DNA from: Alkalimarinus sediminis
GTDB lineage: Bacteria; Pseudomonadota; Gammaproteobacteria; Pseudomonadales; Oleiphilaceae
Assembly (NCBI RefSeq): GCF_026427595.1
Contig: NZ_CP101527.1
Span: 815,001-879,000, forward strand
Reading direction: 5' to 3'
Length of the DNA: 64,000 nucleotides
In this document: positions 48,994 through 59,110 of the stretch, piece after piece
Position numbering within the stretch: position 1 is the first letter of the stretch
How the letters are laid out: each line of letters starts with the position of its first letter
The notes under the pieces: generated by a model
The model's database searches: none
Seen by the model: only the letters and a program-made list of their open reading frames with translations
What the model was told of the DNA's origin: nothing
Translations under genes and position numbers: made by a program

Positions 48994-49458
48994 TTAGCTC
49001 CAATTCAACTTAAAACCTAGGTCGATGTGATAAGCCTGTTCCATAGGTAAGTTTAGTATGGGGTAGCCTGTTTTGTTTTCTATCGCTTGCAGAGTTCGCT
49101 CCAGGTGCAAGGAATCGGTGGCCGTAACTACAAACCATAGGTTGTAGTCGTGTTCGCGCGCGTAATTGTGATTAACCTCTTCAAACTCATTGACCTGCTC
49201 AGCCACTTCACTTAAAAGCGCCTCTGGTACTGATATTGCTGCTAGGGTGCTAGCCCCTGCTTTTTTGTGGTTAAAGACTGGGCCAACACGAGAGACAACA
49301 TCGCTCTCTTGCAGTGAAGCGACGCAGTCAATAACTTGTTGTTCCTCTACGCCTAGCTCGTCGGCAATATCCTTAAACGGCGTGGTCGTTAGAGGAAACC
49401 CTTTTTGATAGCGGTCTATGATTTGTTGACCCAATGTATCGACTGTCATCGTACTCAT
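48994..49458 (-). CDS. nirD: Siroheme decarboxylase subunit NirD (Lrp/AsnC-like)
   Basis: The 154-residue protein starts at ATG 49458; an upstream GTG in frame would overlap nirF and is less likely. It has the AsnC-type first half (LGQQIIDRYQKGFPLTTTPF) and the conserved VNHNYAREHDYNLWFVV in the second half, where the His and Tyr residues line the substrate site in characterised NirD proteins. It follows nirF closely and precedes nirL by five bases. Confidence 0.92.
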   Translation of the reverse strand: MSTMTVDTLGQQIIDRYQKGFPLTTTPFKDIADELGVEEQQVIDCVASLQESDVVSRVGPVFNHKKAGASTLAAISVPEALLSEVAEQVNEFEEVNHNYAREHDYNLWFVVTATDSLHLERTLQAIENKTGYPILNLPMEQAYHIDLGFKLNWS

Positions 49459-49471
49459 TGCAAGGTTCCGC

Positions 49472-50719
49472 CTAAAGGCCAATTCTATGTGCACGAGAAG
49501 TAAAGAAAATCCCGCTCGGTTTTAGTGCTTTCAGAGAGGTGATCTCTTCATAGGTAGCAGTGTTATAAACTTTTACGGTGTCTTCATCGCGAACAGAAAC
49601 CCAAACCTCTTCACCGCGAGGTGTAAACTCCATATGGAGAACCGCTTTGCCTGGCTTTAAGGTCTTTTTAAGCTCAAACGACTCCGCATCAATCATTTGT
49701 AACGTGTCATTTTTAGGGAATGAGAAGTTAACCCATATCTCCCGTGCGTCTGGGCGTGACATCACGAATACTGGCTGACCATAAACGGGAATAGTGCCGA
49801 CTTGAGTCCAGTCGTTCATATCTATTACGAGAACCTCATGGCGACCTACAGCAGGCACAAAAGCATAGTTGCCTGCTACTGCCCAACCCTCTAGGTGAGG
49901 CATTTTGTACACAGGTAATCGCTGTTCTCCTTTGCCGTAGTTAGGCAGTATGTGCTTTGACCCTTTCTCAGGATGCCATAGGTCAACCAGAGCCAGACCG
50001 TCTTGCCCAAATAATCCCGCAATATAGTACCGACCATCAGGGGATATTAAGGCATCATAAGGCTGTTTGCCGATATTCTTTAATTTAGTAATTTTGGGGG
50101 ATGAAACTGATGATGTAGCGGCCTCAGAAAAATCTGCAATCCAGGTTTCATTGCCTTCGAACAGACTAAAGACAAAACGTTGTCCGGGGGCATCGACCAA
50201 GCCAACTGTTTTAGATTGCTTTTGTTCGCCATTTTCATCGGTATAGATAGCAGGGATATCAATGACCAGTTCCAGGGTTTCTGCGTCAAAGACCTTAACA
50301 CCGCCTGGGGTGTAATTTGATACGGCGACTAATTTACCGTCTTGAGAGATTGCACCACCGATGCTATTACCTGCCTGTAAGACTCGCTTATCAATATTCT
50401 GGTTAAGGATATCGACTTTGGTAAGGCCTCCATCTCGACCAAAAACGTAAGCAAACTGTTCATCTCTTGAGTAAACGATTGATGCGTGTGATAAATCACC
50501 TAAGCCTTCTATTCGCCCCTCAACAGTTCTTGTGGTTGTGTTGACGATTGATACCGCACCATCGGCTCTTTCAATAATGGTTCCCAAATCACCGCTTGCT
50601 TTATACTGGACTGGCGTATTGGTGGCCTGGGTTGATGCGCAACCACTTAATATTGCTGACAGTGATAGTGTGGTTGTAAGAATGACTGCTTTCATATTCA
50701 GCATCTTTTGGGTTCTCAT
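49472..50719 (-). CDS. nirF: NirF, heme d1 biosynthesis lipoprotein
   Basis: NirF is a periplasmic propeller protein that binds a heme d1 precursor and works together with NirN. The 415-residue product has a lipoprotein signal (hydrophobic core, then LSGC as lipobox), which anchors it to a membrane, and no CXXCH motif, unlike NirN and NirS. The propeller contains ISQDGKLVAVSNYTPGGVKV, the histidine-containing MPHLEGWAVAG and HMEFTPRGEEVWVSVRDED. I start at ATG 50719, preceded by CGGAA. It lies 23 bases behind nirC. Confidence 0.93.
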   Translation of the reverse strand: MRTQKMLNMKAVILTTTLSLSAILSGCASTQATNTPVQYKASGDLGTIIERADGAVSIVNTTTRTVEGRIEGLGDLSHASIVYSRDEQFAYVFGRDGGLTKVDILNQNIDKRVLQAGNSIGGAISQDGKLVAVSNYTPGGVKVFDAETLELVIDIPAIYTDENGEQKQSKTVGLVDAPGQRFVFSLFEGNETWIADFSEAATSSVSSPKITKLKNIGKQPYDALISPDGRYYIAGLFGQDGLALVDLWHPEKGSKHILPNYGKGEQRLPVYKMPHLEGWAVAGNYAFVPAVGRHEVLVIDMNDWTQVGTIPVYGQPVFVMSRPDAREIWVNFSFPKNDTLQMIDAESFELKKTLKPGKAVLHMEFTPRGEEVWVSVRDEDTVKVYNTATYEEITSLKALKPSGIFFTSRAHRIGL

Positions 50720-50742
50720 GATCAAAATTCCGAATCGGTCAG

Positions 50743-51150
50743 TTATTGGTTAAATTGCTTGATTTTGCCTGAGAGTAAAAACTCGGCTATCCACTCAGCA
50801 TCACTATCGCTGAGGATCTCCTTCCATGGGGGCATCGCCGTACCATTTCTTCCGTGGAGAATCGTCAGTTTAATATAGTCGACATTCTTATCTTTAAATT
50901 GCTCTGGCAACAGAGAGGGGCCTAGGCCACCTTTGAAGGTCATGCCATGGCAAGAACCGCAGTCGTGTCTTAGCATGTGAGTAAGTTCTGCAGCTCGAGC
51001 GGATGTTATAGCTTCGTTGGCTGTGCGAGTAGCTGTTTCGCTAGCAACTGCTGGTTTACTCGCAAATGCTATCAGTGCAGCTGATAAAAGTGCCACTGCA
51101 GCTGTTGCTAATTTCATTGTCTGCTTTTTGGTTAATGCGATGTTTGACAT
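50743..51150 (-). CDS. nirC: NirC, periplasmic c-type cytochrome
   Basis: NirC is a small monoheme cytochrome c proposed to take part in heme d1 maturation and able to donate electrons to NirS. The 135 residues from ATG 51150 include a signal peptide (cleavage near AVA at about 36), the heme motif CGSCH at 64-68 and the axial Met in NGTAMPPW. A GTG five codons upstream is also in frame. It follows the cupredoxin gene within about 30 bases. Confidence 0.92.
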   Translation of the reverse strand: MSNIALTKKQTMKLATAAVALLSAALIAFASKPAVASETATRTANEAITSARAAELTHMLRHDCGSCHGMTFKGGLGPSLLPEQFKDKNVDYIKLTILHGRNGTAMPPWKEILSDSDAEWIAEFLLSGKIKQFNQ

Positions 51151-51178
51151 ATAAGTCTCTGTCACTGTGTTTTTAAGA

Positions 51179-51499
51179 TTAATCTGTAACGATTACAACG
51201 CCCGTCATTTTGGGGTGTGGCCCGCAACGATAGGGGAAGGTGCCTACTTCGTTGAACTCCATTTCAAAATACTCTTCGGGGAAGAAGTAATCGGGTTCTG
51301 GAACGCCTTGCTCTTCAAACCAAACGTTGTGGTATTGGCGTTTTTCGTTATTGGTCCAGCGAATCTTGGTGCCTTTTTTAACGGTGATTTCTTTTGGGAT
51401 AAACTCAAACTTCTTAATGCTAACATTCGCCATTTCGTTGGCTGATGCTGAAAGCGAAAGAAGAAACGCTATAAAAATAGTGATGGATTTATTAAGCAT
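51179..51499 (-). CDS. Periplasmic cupredoxin (plastocyanin/pseudoazurin-like)
   Basis: The 106-residue protein has a signal peptide (1-20, ending ASA) and a type 1 copper site: His 57 (YHNVWF), Cys 92, His 95 and Met 98 (CGPHPKM). The fold is that of the small blue copper proteins. Located at the head of the nirC-F-D-L-G-H-J-E-N unit, it stands where many denitrifiers have nirM (cytochrome c551), so it is a good candidate electron donor to cytochrome cd1 nitrite reductase. The ATG is preceded by CAGGAG and the stop is close to nirC. Confidence 0.9.
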   Translation of the reverse strand: MLNKSITIFIAFLLSLSASANEMANVSIKKFEFIPKEITVKKGTKIRWTNNEKRQYHNVWFEEQGVPEPDYFFPEEYFEMEFNEVGTFPYRCGPHPKMTGVVIVTD

Positions 51500-51613
51500 T
51501 ACGCGCTCCTGTTACATAAAACTGCACTTTTTAGTCTAGTGCTTGTCTGGCTTTTTAGGCCACTGTTAATCCACCATTGATACTGATACTGCCATAGCCT
51601 CAAAGGTCGTTGC

Positions 51614-51627
51614 TTGATGGTTGTCAA
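51614..51627 (-). promoter_or_regulatory. FNR/DNR-type box of the cupredoxin-nirC...N unit
   Basis: TTGAT-GGTT-GTCAA matches the consensus TTGAT-N4-ATCAA at nine of ten informative positions. Seen from the minus strand a -10-like TATCAG lies about 30 bases downstream, which fits activation from about -41. The gene start is 115 bases away. Confidence 0.7.
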
Positions 51628-51777
51628 CATAGCCTAATGGTCGTATGGCTACTTTGACTGAACTCAATAATTAAACCGCACGCAGTGGAAAAGTTACGAT
51701 ATATACCTATTTGGAAGTTTTTGAGAGTTATCTGGATAACTCATAAGAGGTATTTTTTGTTGTTTGGTTATACCGGG

Positions 51778-51863
51778 TTTTGCTTGGCTAGGTGTTAGCA
51801 GTTTAGCTTGGCATAGTGTTAGCGGTTTAGCTTGGCATAGTGTTAGCAGTTTAGTTTGGCTTA
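51778..51863. repeat. 24-bp tandem repeat array, three and a half copies
   Basis: The unit GTGTTAGCAGTTTAGCTTGG plus CATA occurs at 51792-51815, 51816-51839 and 51840-51863 with one to three differences, and a partial copy precedes the first. It lies upstream of the FNR/DNR box of the second nir unit. Confidence 0.9.
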
Positions 51864-51931
51864 GGTGTGGCTTTGCTGATTTTCCTAGTGTTGTAGAGTG
51901 TCGTTCAGGTTGACATCAAATAAAGGGGAAC

Positions 51932-51957
51932 AAAAAAGCCACCCAAAAGGGTGGCTT
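51932..51957 (-). terminator. Intrinsic terminator behind the NirT-like gene
   Basis: AAGCCACCC / GGGTGGCTT with a 4-base loop, followed on the minus strand by a T run. It lies 38 bases behind the stop of the NirT-like gene. Confidence 0.92.
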
Positions 51958-51994
51958 GAAGGGTTTGGTAAGTCATGCTTACCTAGAGGAGGAG

Positions 51995-53779
51995 TTATTG
52001 CTTGGTCGCGTTGATCTCAATGCCTTCTTCTTCTGTATCGAATCCTAAGCGGTAACCTAGCGATACGTGGTGGAAGCGTGAATCACTGAAATCATCGTGA
52101 ATTGCAAAGCCAAAGTTGTAAACTGTGCCAGTGTCAAAGCTAACGTCGCCAGCTTTGTCTGAGGTTAGTTTACGAGTCATCTCTACTGTCCAGATACCGT
52201 CGGTTAAGTTTGAGGTAAAGGTCGCACCTTGACCACCACTCATCTTACGCTCATCCAGTATGTAGCCATCTTCAACTTTTCCTGTGCCTACTTCGAAGCG
52301 GATTAGATCTAGGAAACCGCCAGCGGCGAGTGCAGCCTGTATTTCATCTTCAGACTTCAGCTTGTCCCAGCCACCTAACTTAGCACCGCGACGACCTTTG
52401 TACTCAACTTTTGTACGACTCTCAGAGATGTACTTGGTGATGCCACCTGAAGTGTCGAGTCTTGATGAATCTGCATATGCTTTGATGGTAGCGTCATCGA
52501 CTTCACCAGGCATATTCTTGACGTCATCATGACAGCTTCCCCAGCAGCCAGAGCGATCTGCGAACTCAACATCGTCATTACCAAACATCATAGCTAGCTT
52601 GATCTGGTTGTCAGGATCCATCTTACCGCCATCAGCAAATGGCACTGCTGCATGTTCACCTTCTGGCCAGCTAAACTTCATGTATAGGTTTTCAGCATCA
52701 TAGGTTGCTTGAACAGTCACTGGAATACTACCGCGTTTGCCGGGTATAACTGATTCTTCAAGCTTTTCACCTGTTACGATCTTAGCGCCCATATCCATGG
52801 TTTCTGAATCATGACACTCTACGCAACGGTCACCTTTAGTGAAGGCGCGTTTTCCGCCATGTTCACGACCGTGAATCCACTCTATTGAAGCCGTTCCTGG
52901 GAAGAATAGGGTGATATCTTTCGCTGGAACAGAATCCCAGTTTACATTGCTACCAGTACCTGCGGCTTTAGCCGGTGCTGCTGCGTTTGCAGACTTGGGT
53001 TGTGAAGCGGCTAATTTAGCGTCTTCTTCTGCTTTTAATGCAGCTTCAGCTTTTTTGCGTGCTTTCTCTTCTTCTTTACGAACCTTCTCAGCGGCTGCTT
53101 CTGCTTCAGCTTTCTCTGCTGCTAAGATATCTTTCTGGAATAAGTGAAGAGTCGCATTGGGTTTAGCCATCTCAGGGTTTGGCGCTTCAAGCTCTTCTAA
53201 CTCTTCATCAGTCAACAAGTGACGAACGCTCTTGTGAGCAATGCCTTTGTGACAATCAATACAAGTATTACCTTGCTGAATAGCTGCCGTGTGCTGTTTT
53301 AGGGCTCTAGGCTTTTGCGAATTTTGGTGCATAGACTCGAAGTTGTGACAGTTTCGGCATTCGCGCGAATCTGACTTCTTCATGCGCTCCCACTCATTTT
53401 TAGCTAGCTCAAGGCGTTTAGCGTCAAATTTCTCGGGTGTATCGATGGTGCCCAAGATTTTATGCAGGACTTCGTTAGATGCTTGAATCTTACGTTGAAT
53501 TTTATGTATCCAATCTTTCGGTACGTGGCAATCAGGGCAGGTTGCACGAACACCTGAGCGGTTACTGTAGTGAACCGTCTCTTTATACTCCAGATATACG
53601 TTCTCTTCCATTTCATGGCATGAGATACAGAATTCTTCAGTGTTAGTCATCTCTAGAGACCAGTTGAAACCACCCCAAAAAATGACACCGATAGCCATAA
53701 ATATAAGGGATGTTCCGATAGTGGTACCCAGAATAATTTTTTTGGATAAAAGTTCCTGTAACCAGGACTTATTGTTCAT
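51995..53779 (-). CDS. nirT: NapC/NirT-type tetraheme cytochrome fused to a heme-binding C-terminal domain
   Basis: The 594-residue protein begins as a membrane-anchored NapC/NirT quinol dehydrogenase: a helix at 15-36, then heme motifs CISCH (51-55), CPDCH (81-85), CRNCH (141-145) and CIDCH (173-177). A charged Ala/Glu/Lys helix (about 218-260) leads into a second half with CVECH (319-323) and an unusual CWGSCH (412-417, CX3CH). Segments such as [17 protein letters not shown] and the beta-rich end resemble the cytochrome c-552/ethylbenzene dehydrogenase heme-binding domain. NirT proteins normally stop near 200 residues. It probably carries electrons from quinol towards NirS; the C-terminal role is unknown. 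GGAG precedes the ATG. Confidence 0.88.
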   Translation of the reverse strand: MNNKSWLQELLSKKIILGTTIGTSLIFMAIGVIFWGGFNWSLEMTNTEEFCISCHEMEENVYLEYKETVHYSNRSGVRATCPDCHVPKDWIHKIQRKIQASNEVLHKILGTIDTPEKFDAKRLELAKNEWERMKKSDSRECRNCHNFESMHQNSQKPRALKQHTAAIQQGNTCIDCHKGIAHKSVRHLLTDEELEELEAPNPEMAKPNATLHLFQKDILAAEKAEAEAAAEKVRKEEEKARKKAEAALKAEEDAKLAASQPKSANAAAPAKAAGTGSNVNWDSVPAKDITLFFPGTASIEWIHGREHGGKRAFTKGDRCVECHDSETMDMGAKIVTGEKLEESVIPGKRGSIPVTVQATYDAENLYMKFSWPEGEHAAVPFADGGKMDPDNQIKLAMMFGNDDVEFADRSGCWGSCHDDVKNMPGEVDDATIKAYADSSRLDTSGGITKYISESRTKVEYKGRRGAKLGGWDKLKSEDEIQAALAAGGFLDLIRFEVGTGKVEDGYILDERKMSGGQGATFTSNLTDGIWTVEMTRKLTSDKAGDVSFDTGTVYNFGFAIHDDFSDSRFHHVSLGYRLGFDTEEEGIEINATKQ

Positions 53780-54000
53780 TGCTTCGCTCCACCCAGGCTG
53801 ATCAAATAGGAGAAGGTAATAGAGTTATTGCTTGTGGCAAGCCCTGTTACCTTGTCTTTTACAGATTTATAACCTGATTCTTTTTTAACGTTATTCGTTT
53901 GTCGTACTTTGTTACGCAAAACCAATACGCTTATTTTATGTTTTTTTCTTTGTTTTGCTCTTAGGTATCGATAGGTTATATATGATCTCTGAGAGCAAGA

Positions 54001-54029
54001 AGAGGGCATTTACATGCCCTCTTTTTTTG
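54001..54029. terminator. Hairpin between nirS and the NirT-like gene
   Basis: AGAGGGCAT / ATGCCCTCT with loop TTAC, 10 bases behind the nirS stop. The T run follows on the plus strand, opposite to nirS. For the nirS mRNA it would be a strong 3' hairpin with a poor U tail, suited to partial termination or mRNA protection. Confidence 0.6.
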
Positions 54030-54038
54030 CTTCAACTA

Positions 54039-55679
54039 CTAGGTTTTGTGGTTCATACGGTTGTAAACGTTGAACTTACCAGTAGGTGTGGTTAGACCTT
54101 TGATACGAGTTTTCTCTTCAAGTGTCTTCGCATCATATACTACGATTTCACCAGTAGGGTTGCTCGCGTCAGCACGGTTCCATACTGAAACCCAAACCTC
54201 TGTACCATCTTGGTTAAATTCCATGTGAAGTGCTGCTTTGCCTTCTTCTTCAGTTACACGGATTGTTTTAACAATCTTATGTGTATCTTTGTCGAAAACC
54301 TGAACACTTTGCTGAACTTCTGGCTCTGGGTGCTTCAACTGGTCAGCCCAAACATACTGTGAGTCAGGGTGAGTACGGATGAATACGCCTGCGCCGTCAG
54401 TTTCAACTGTGTAGCATAGCTTCCACGCCTGGTCAGGATGGTTGATTGGGTCATTACCCCAAACAGATACTTCGCCTTTACCTAGGTGAGTGGTTGCGCC
54501 AACAGGACCACACTTCTTATCAGTCCAGTTAGCACCTGGTCCTGGGTGTGGAAGTGAAGCAACATCGATGATCTTCTCAAGCTTACGCTCTTTAGTATCT
54601 ACAACAACCATCTGGTTAGATGCGTTTGCTGCGATCTGGAAGTAACGACCAGTTGGGTCGAAGAATCCATCGTGCAAGAACTTAGCAGTATCCATTTGTT
54701 CGATACGCAAGTTTGCGATGTCGCTGTAATCAACCTGCCACATTTGACCTAACTCTTTAATAGCTACCATCCAAGTAGACTCGTTAGGAGTGGTGTAGAT
54801 TGCTGCAACACGTGCTTCGTTTACGTACTCGCCGTCAACGTTGATACCGCGAGAAGAAACAACTTTTAATGGATCAAGTGTTTCTGCGTCCATAATTACG
54901 AAGTGTGGAGGCCAGTAGCCACCAGCGATAACATATTTGCCGTCACCTGATACCGCGATATCACGAGCGTCGTATGCCATCTTGGTTTCTGCAACCAACA
55001 TTTTCTCAGGCTCTTGGAACAAATCGATCTTGTTAACTTTACCGTCACGACCGATGGTGTACCAGAAACGACCTACATCGTATTTAGGCTTAGCATCTTT
55101 GTGATGCTTCTCAGTACCTTTGATTACGTGTACCGCATAACCAGTGTCGATGTGAGCAACGATTTCGTGCTTGTCACCGTCAACGATTGCTGCTTTACCC
55201 GCATCACGTTCGATAACGACGAAGAAGTTCTTCCAGTTACGGCCGTGTAGCGGCTTAGTTGGGTAATCTTTAGGTGCAACGTACTCTTTGGTGTGCTTCT
55301 TCATCATGTCCAAAGACATTTCAGGTGGCACCGGCGGTTCCATCTGGATGTAAGTAGCCAACATAGATATCTCTTTTTTGCTAAAGATATCGTCAAAGTT
55401 GTTCATGCCGCCTTCAGTACCGTAAGAGATAATTTTCTCTAGACGCTTTTGACCTTTTTTCAAAGTTTCTTCAGGCAGTAAGCTCTTACCTGTTGCGCCT
55501 TTACGTAAAACACCGTGACAACCAGCGCAGCGCTGGAAGTAAAGTGTTTTAGCTGTCTCAAAGTCAGCTTCGCTCAAAGTTGGGCTTTTAGCAGCTGCGA
55601 ATGCAGTGCTTCCGGAAAGAGCTGCTGTAGTCAGAGTGACTGCTGCGGCTAGTTTTCCAAGTTTTAGAGTTTTTCTCAT
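54039..55679 (-). CDS. nirS: Cytochrome cd1 nitrite reductase NirS
   Basis: NirS reduces nitrite to nitric oxide in the periplasm and is the defining enzyme of this type of denitrification. The 546 residues include a signal peptide (cleavage near AFA at 28), the heme c motif CAGCH (51-55) and an eight-bladed heme d1 propeller. Familiar stretches include YVAPKDYPTKPLHGRNW, DIAVSGDGKYVIAGGYWPPHF and the histidine segments SLPHPGPGANW and GATTHLGKG that line the d1 pocket. AGGGAGA precedes the ATG. An FNR/DNR box lies 67 bases upstream. norC is divergent. Confidence 0.98.
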   Translation of the reverse strand: MRKTLKLGKLAAAVTLTTAALSGSTAFAAAKSPTLSEADFETAKTLYFQRCAGCHGVLRKGATGKSLLPEETLKKGQKRLEKIISYGTEGGMNNFDDIFSKKEISMLATYIQMEPPVPPEMSLDMMKKHTKEYVAPKDYPTKPLHGRNWKNFFVVIERDAGKAAIVDGDKHEIVAHIDTGYAVHVIKGTEKHHKDAKPKYDVGRFWYTIGRDGKVNKIDLFQEPEKMLVAETKMAYDARDIAVSGDGKYVIAGGYWPPHFVIMDAETLDPLKVVSSRGINVDGEYVNEARVAAIYTTPNESTWMVAIKELGQMWQVDYSDIANLRIEQMDTAKFLHDGFFDPTGRYFQIAANASNQMVVVDTKERKLEKIIDVASLPHPGPGANWTDKKCGPVGATTHLGKGEVSVWGNDPINHPDQAWKLCYTVETDGAGVFIRTHPDSQYVWADQLKHPEPEVQQSVQVFDKDTHKIVKTIRVTEEEGKAALHMEFNQDGTEVWVSVWNRADASNPTGEIVVYDAKTLEEKTRIKGLTTPTGKFNVYNRMNHKT

Positions 55680-55745
55680 TGATGACGTCTCCCTTCAAGG
55701 ACTAATTGTCGGAGCTAAAGTTATGCCTCTAAAGGATTACAAACC

Positions 55746-55759
55746 TTGACCATAATCAA
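55746..55759 (-). promoter_or_regulatory. FNR/DNR-type box of nirS
   Basis: Read on the minus strand it is TTGAT-TATG-GTCAA, nine of ten informative positions of the consensus. A -10-like CATAAC at 55725-55720 places the centre of the box near -40, the position of class II activation. Confidence 0.8.
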
Positions 55760-55942
55760 GAGAAATAATGTCAGGCATATTTCAATTTATTAAATAGCAA
55801 AAGATTGATCTGGGTTATGGTTTTCATGAAATTGATATTTGTCTTTGATACCTATATATAGGTACTCGCTTGTCTGTGTAGGTATTGAAGGAGGTATTTA
55901 ATTGATTCTGTGTATAAAAAAGTTTTTTTTAAAATTAGAAGG

Positions 55943-55956
55943 TTGATCAAAATCAA
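55943..55956 (+). promoter_or_regulatory. FNR/DNR-type box of norCB
   Basis: TTGAT-CAAA-ATCAA matches all ten informative consensus positions. It lies 83 bases before the norC ATG and about 190 bases from the nirS box, so each divergent operon has its own site. Confidence 0.85.
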
Positions 55957-55970
55957 GGGTTTTACACTCT

Positions 55971-55982
55971 GGTACGCGTACC
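55971..55982. promoter_or_regulatory. 12-bp perfect palindrome before norC
   Basis: GGTACGCGTACC is a perfect palindrome centred 27 bases downstream of the centre of the norC FNR/DNR box, where the -10 region would fall. It may be an operator for a second regulator, or chance. Confidence 0.3.
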
Positions 55983-56038
55983 TTTACCTTGCACTCAATT
56001 GCTGACAACAATTGCTAATAACGAAGGAGAGCATCGAA

Positions 56039-57887
<1,849 letters not shown>

Positions 57888-57951
57888 AATAAAGTAGGCT
57901 AAATTGTAGTTGAGTTTTACTCGCTATAATTGATTGCTAGCTTACTCTAAG

Positions 57952-57990
57952 GGCGACTGAATAACGGAAGTTTGAAAGTCGCCTTTTTTT
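57952..57990 (+). terminator. Intrinsic terminator of norCB
   Basis: GGCGACT (57952-57958) / AGTCGCC (57977-57983) with an 18-base loop and seven T behind it. Confidence 0.85.
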
Positions 57991-58052
57991 GTTGTTTTAT
58001 TTTGTTGTTGTATAAAGTGACACTTAACTGCCTAACGGCTATTACAGTTTTA

Positions 58053-58079
58053 TTTGACTGTTTTGACTGTTTTGACTGT
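58053..58079. repeat. 9-bp tandem repeat, three copies
   Basis: TTTGACTGT is repeated three times without change between norB and the polyferredoxin gene. Confidence 0.9.
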
Positions 58080-58183
58080 CTTATTAGTTAGTGGAGCTAG
58101 TTGTTCTGAGCGCTGCGCTAAGCGAATGGCGTTGATAATGCTAGTTTTCTGGTGTGGTTCAGTACTGAGTGAATGGTATAAAG

Positions 58184-59110
58184 ATGAAAAACCTTCAGCG
58201 AAATCGCCTTATTACTCGAACGGCTTTTTTCTTATTATTTCTGTTTGCACCAGTGCTAGATATTTTTCGCTTTGATTTAACTGAGACTCATTTTGTTGTG
58301 CTGGGACAAGCGCTAAGCTTGGATATAACTAAAAGCTGGGTATTAAGTGGCACTCCTCTCGACACAGGGTTAAGAGTCCTATTTCGTTTCGTTTTACCTC
58401 TAATCGTTATTATTGCGACAGGTATATTTATATTTTGGAAGTGGGGACGTATATATTGTGGCTGGCTATGTCCGCACTTCTCGGTTGTAGAAACCATTAA
58501 TGATCTAATGCATTCCAGAACCGGTAAGGTGACGATATGGGAAAAGGCATCCCCTGGGTCTGCAGCAAAAGGCGGCTTTCTTGACTGGTTTGTGATTGTT
58601 TTGGTGAGTGTGATTATAGCGTTTTCATGGGCGCTTGGTCTGCTCTCTTATTTGCTGCCACCAATGCCACTCTATATTGATCTGGTCAACTTTGATTTAT
58701 CCCGTGGGGAAACCATCTTTCTTACGGTTGCTACTCTGGCGTTCACGATAGATTTTGTTTTTGCCAGGCATTTGTTTTGTAAATATGGTTGTGCTGTGGG
58801 CGTGTTTCAAAGTCTGTTTTGGATGATGAACCCGCGGTCTATGGTAGTGGAGTTTGATCGAGAGCGTGCAGCGCTTTGTAAAGATTGCGATAAAGATTGC
58901 GAAGAAGCATGCCCTATGCGGTTGCCTGTGCGAAGCTTTAAGCGAAGCAAGTTTACTTGTACACAATGTGCTCAATGTATTAGTGCATGTGTAGAGGTTC
59001 AAAAAGATAACCCAGATGGTAGTTTACTTGCTTGGGATAAAGGTGAAAAGACCAAGCAAACATCGTTGATTCCAATGGTGACGATAGAAACACCTAAGAC
59101 TAAGAAGTAG
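58184..59110 (+). CDS. Membrane-bound 4Fe-4S polyferredoxin (NapH/NosR/CcoG-like)
   Basis: From ATG 58184 the protein has 308 residues; a GTG five codons upstream is also open and neither start has a good ribosome binding site. It has about four to five membrane helices, the membrane-flanking cysteine pairs CGWLCP and CKYGC seen in NapH and the C-terminal half of NosR, and two ferredoxin-type clusters near the C-terminus (CKDCDKDCEEACP and CTQCAQCISAC). Such proteins pass electrons from quinol to periplasmic or maturation systems. Its place between norB and norD suggests a task in NO reductase maturation or supply. It is not a complete NosR, which is longer and carries an FMN domain. Confidence 0.85.
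   Translation: MKNLQRNRLITRTAFFLLFLFAPVLDIFRFDLTETHFVVLGQALSLDITKSWVLSGTPLDTGLRVLFRFVLPLIVIIATGIFIFWKWGRIYCGWLCPHFSVVETINDLMHSRTGKVTIWEKASPGSAAKGGFLDWFVIVLVSVIIAFSWALGLLSYLLPPMPLYIDLVNFDLSRGETIFLTVATLAFTIDFVFARHLFCKYGCAVGVFQSLFWMMNPRSMVVEFDRERAALCKDCDKDCEEACPMRLPVRSFKRSKFTCTQCAQCISACVEVQKDNPDGSLLAWDKGEKTKQTSLIPMVTIETPKTKK

Larger units (their letters stand above)
51500..51994. other. Intergenic region between the NirT-like gene and the cupredoxin gene
   Basis: From the NirT side it contains a terminator (51932-51957), a 24-bp tandem repeat array (51778-51863) and an FNR/DNR box (51614-51627) placed to drive the cupredoxin-nirC unit. It therefore splits the nir genes into two transcripts. No open frame is convincing. 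Confidence 0.7.

Noticed and set aside
58054-58275. Plus-strand frame starting in the 9-bp repeat before the polyferredoxin gene
   Set aside because: Its first residues are only the translated tandem repeat and the rest overlaps the polyferredoxin start in another frame.
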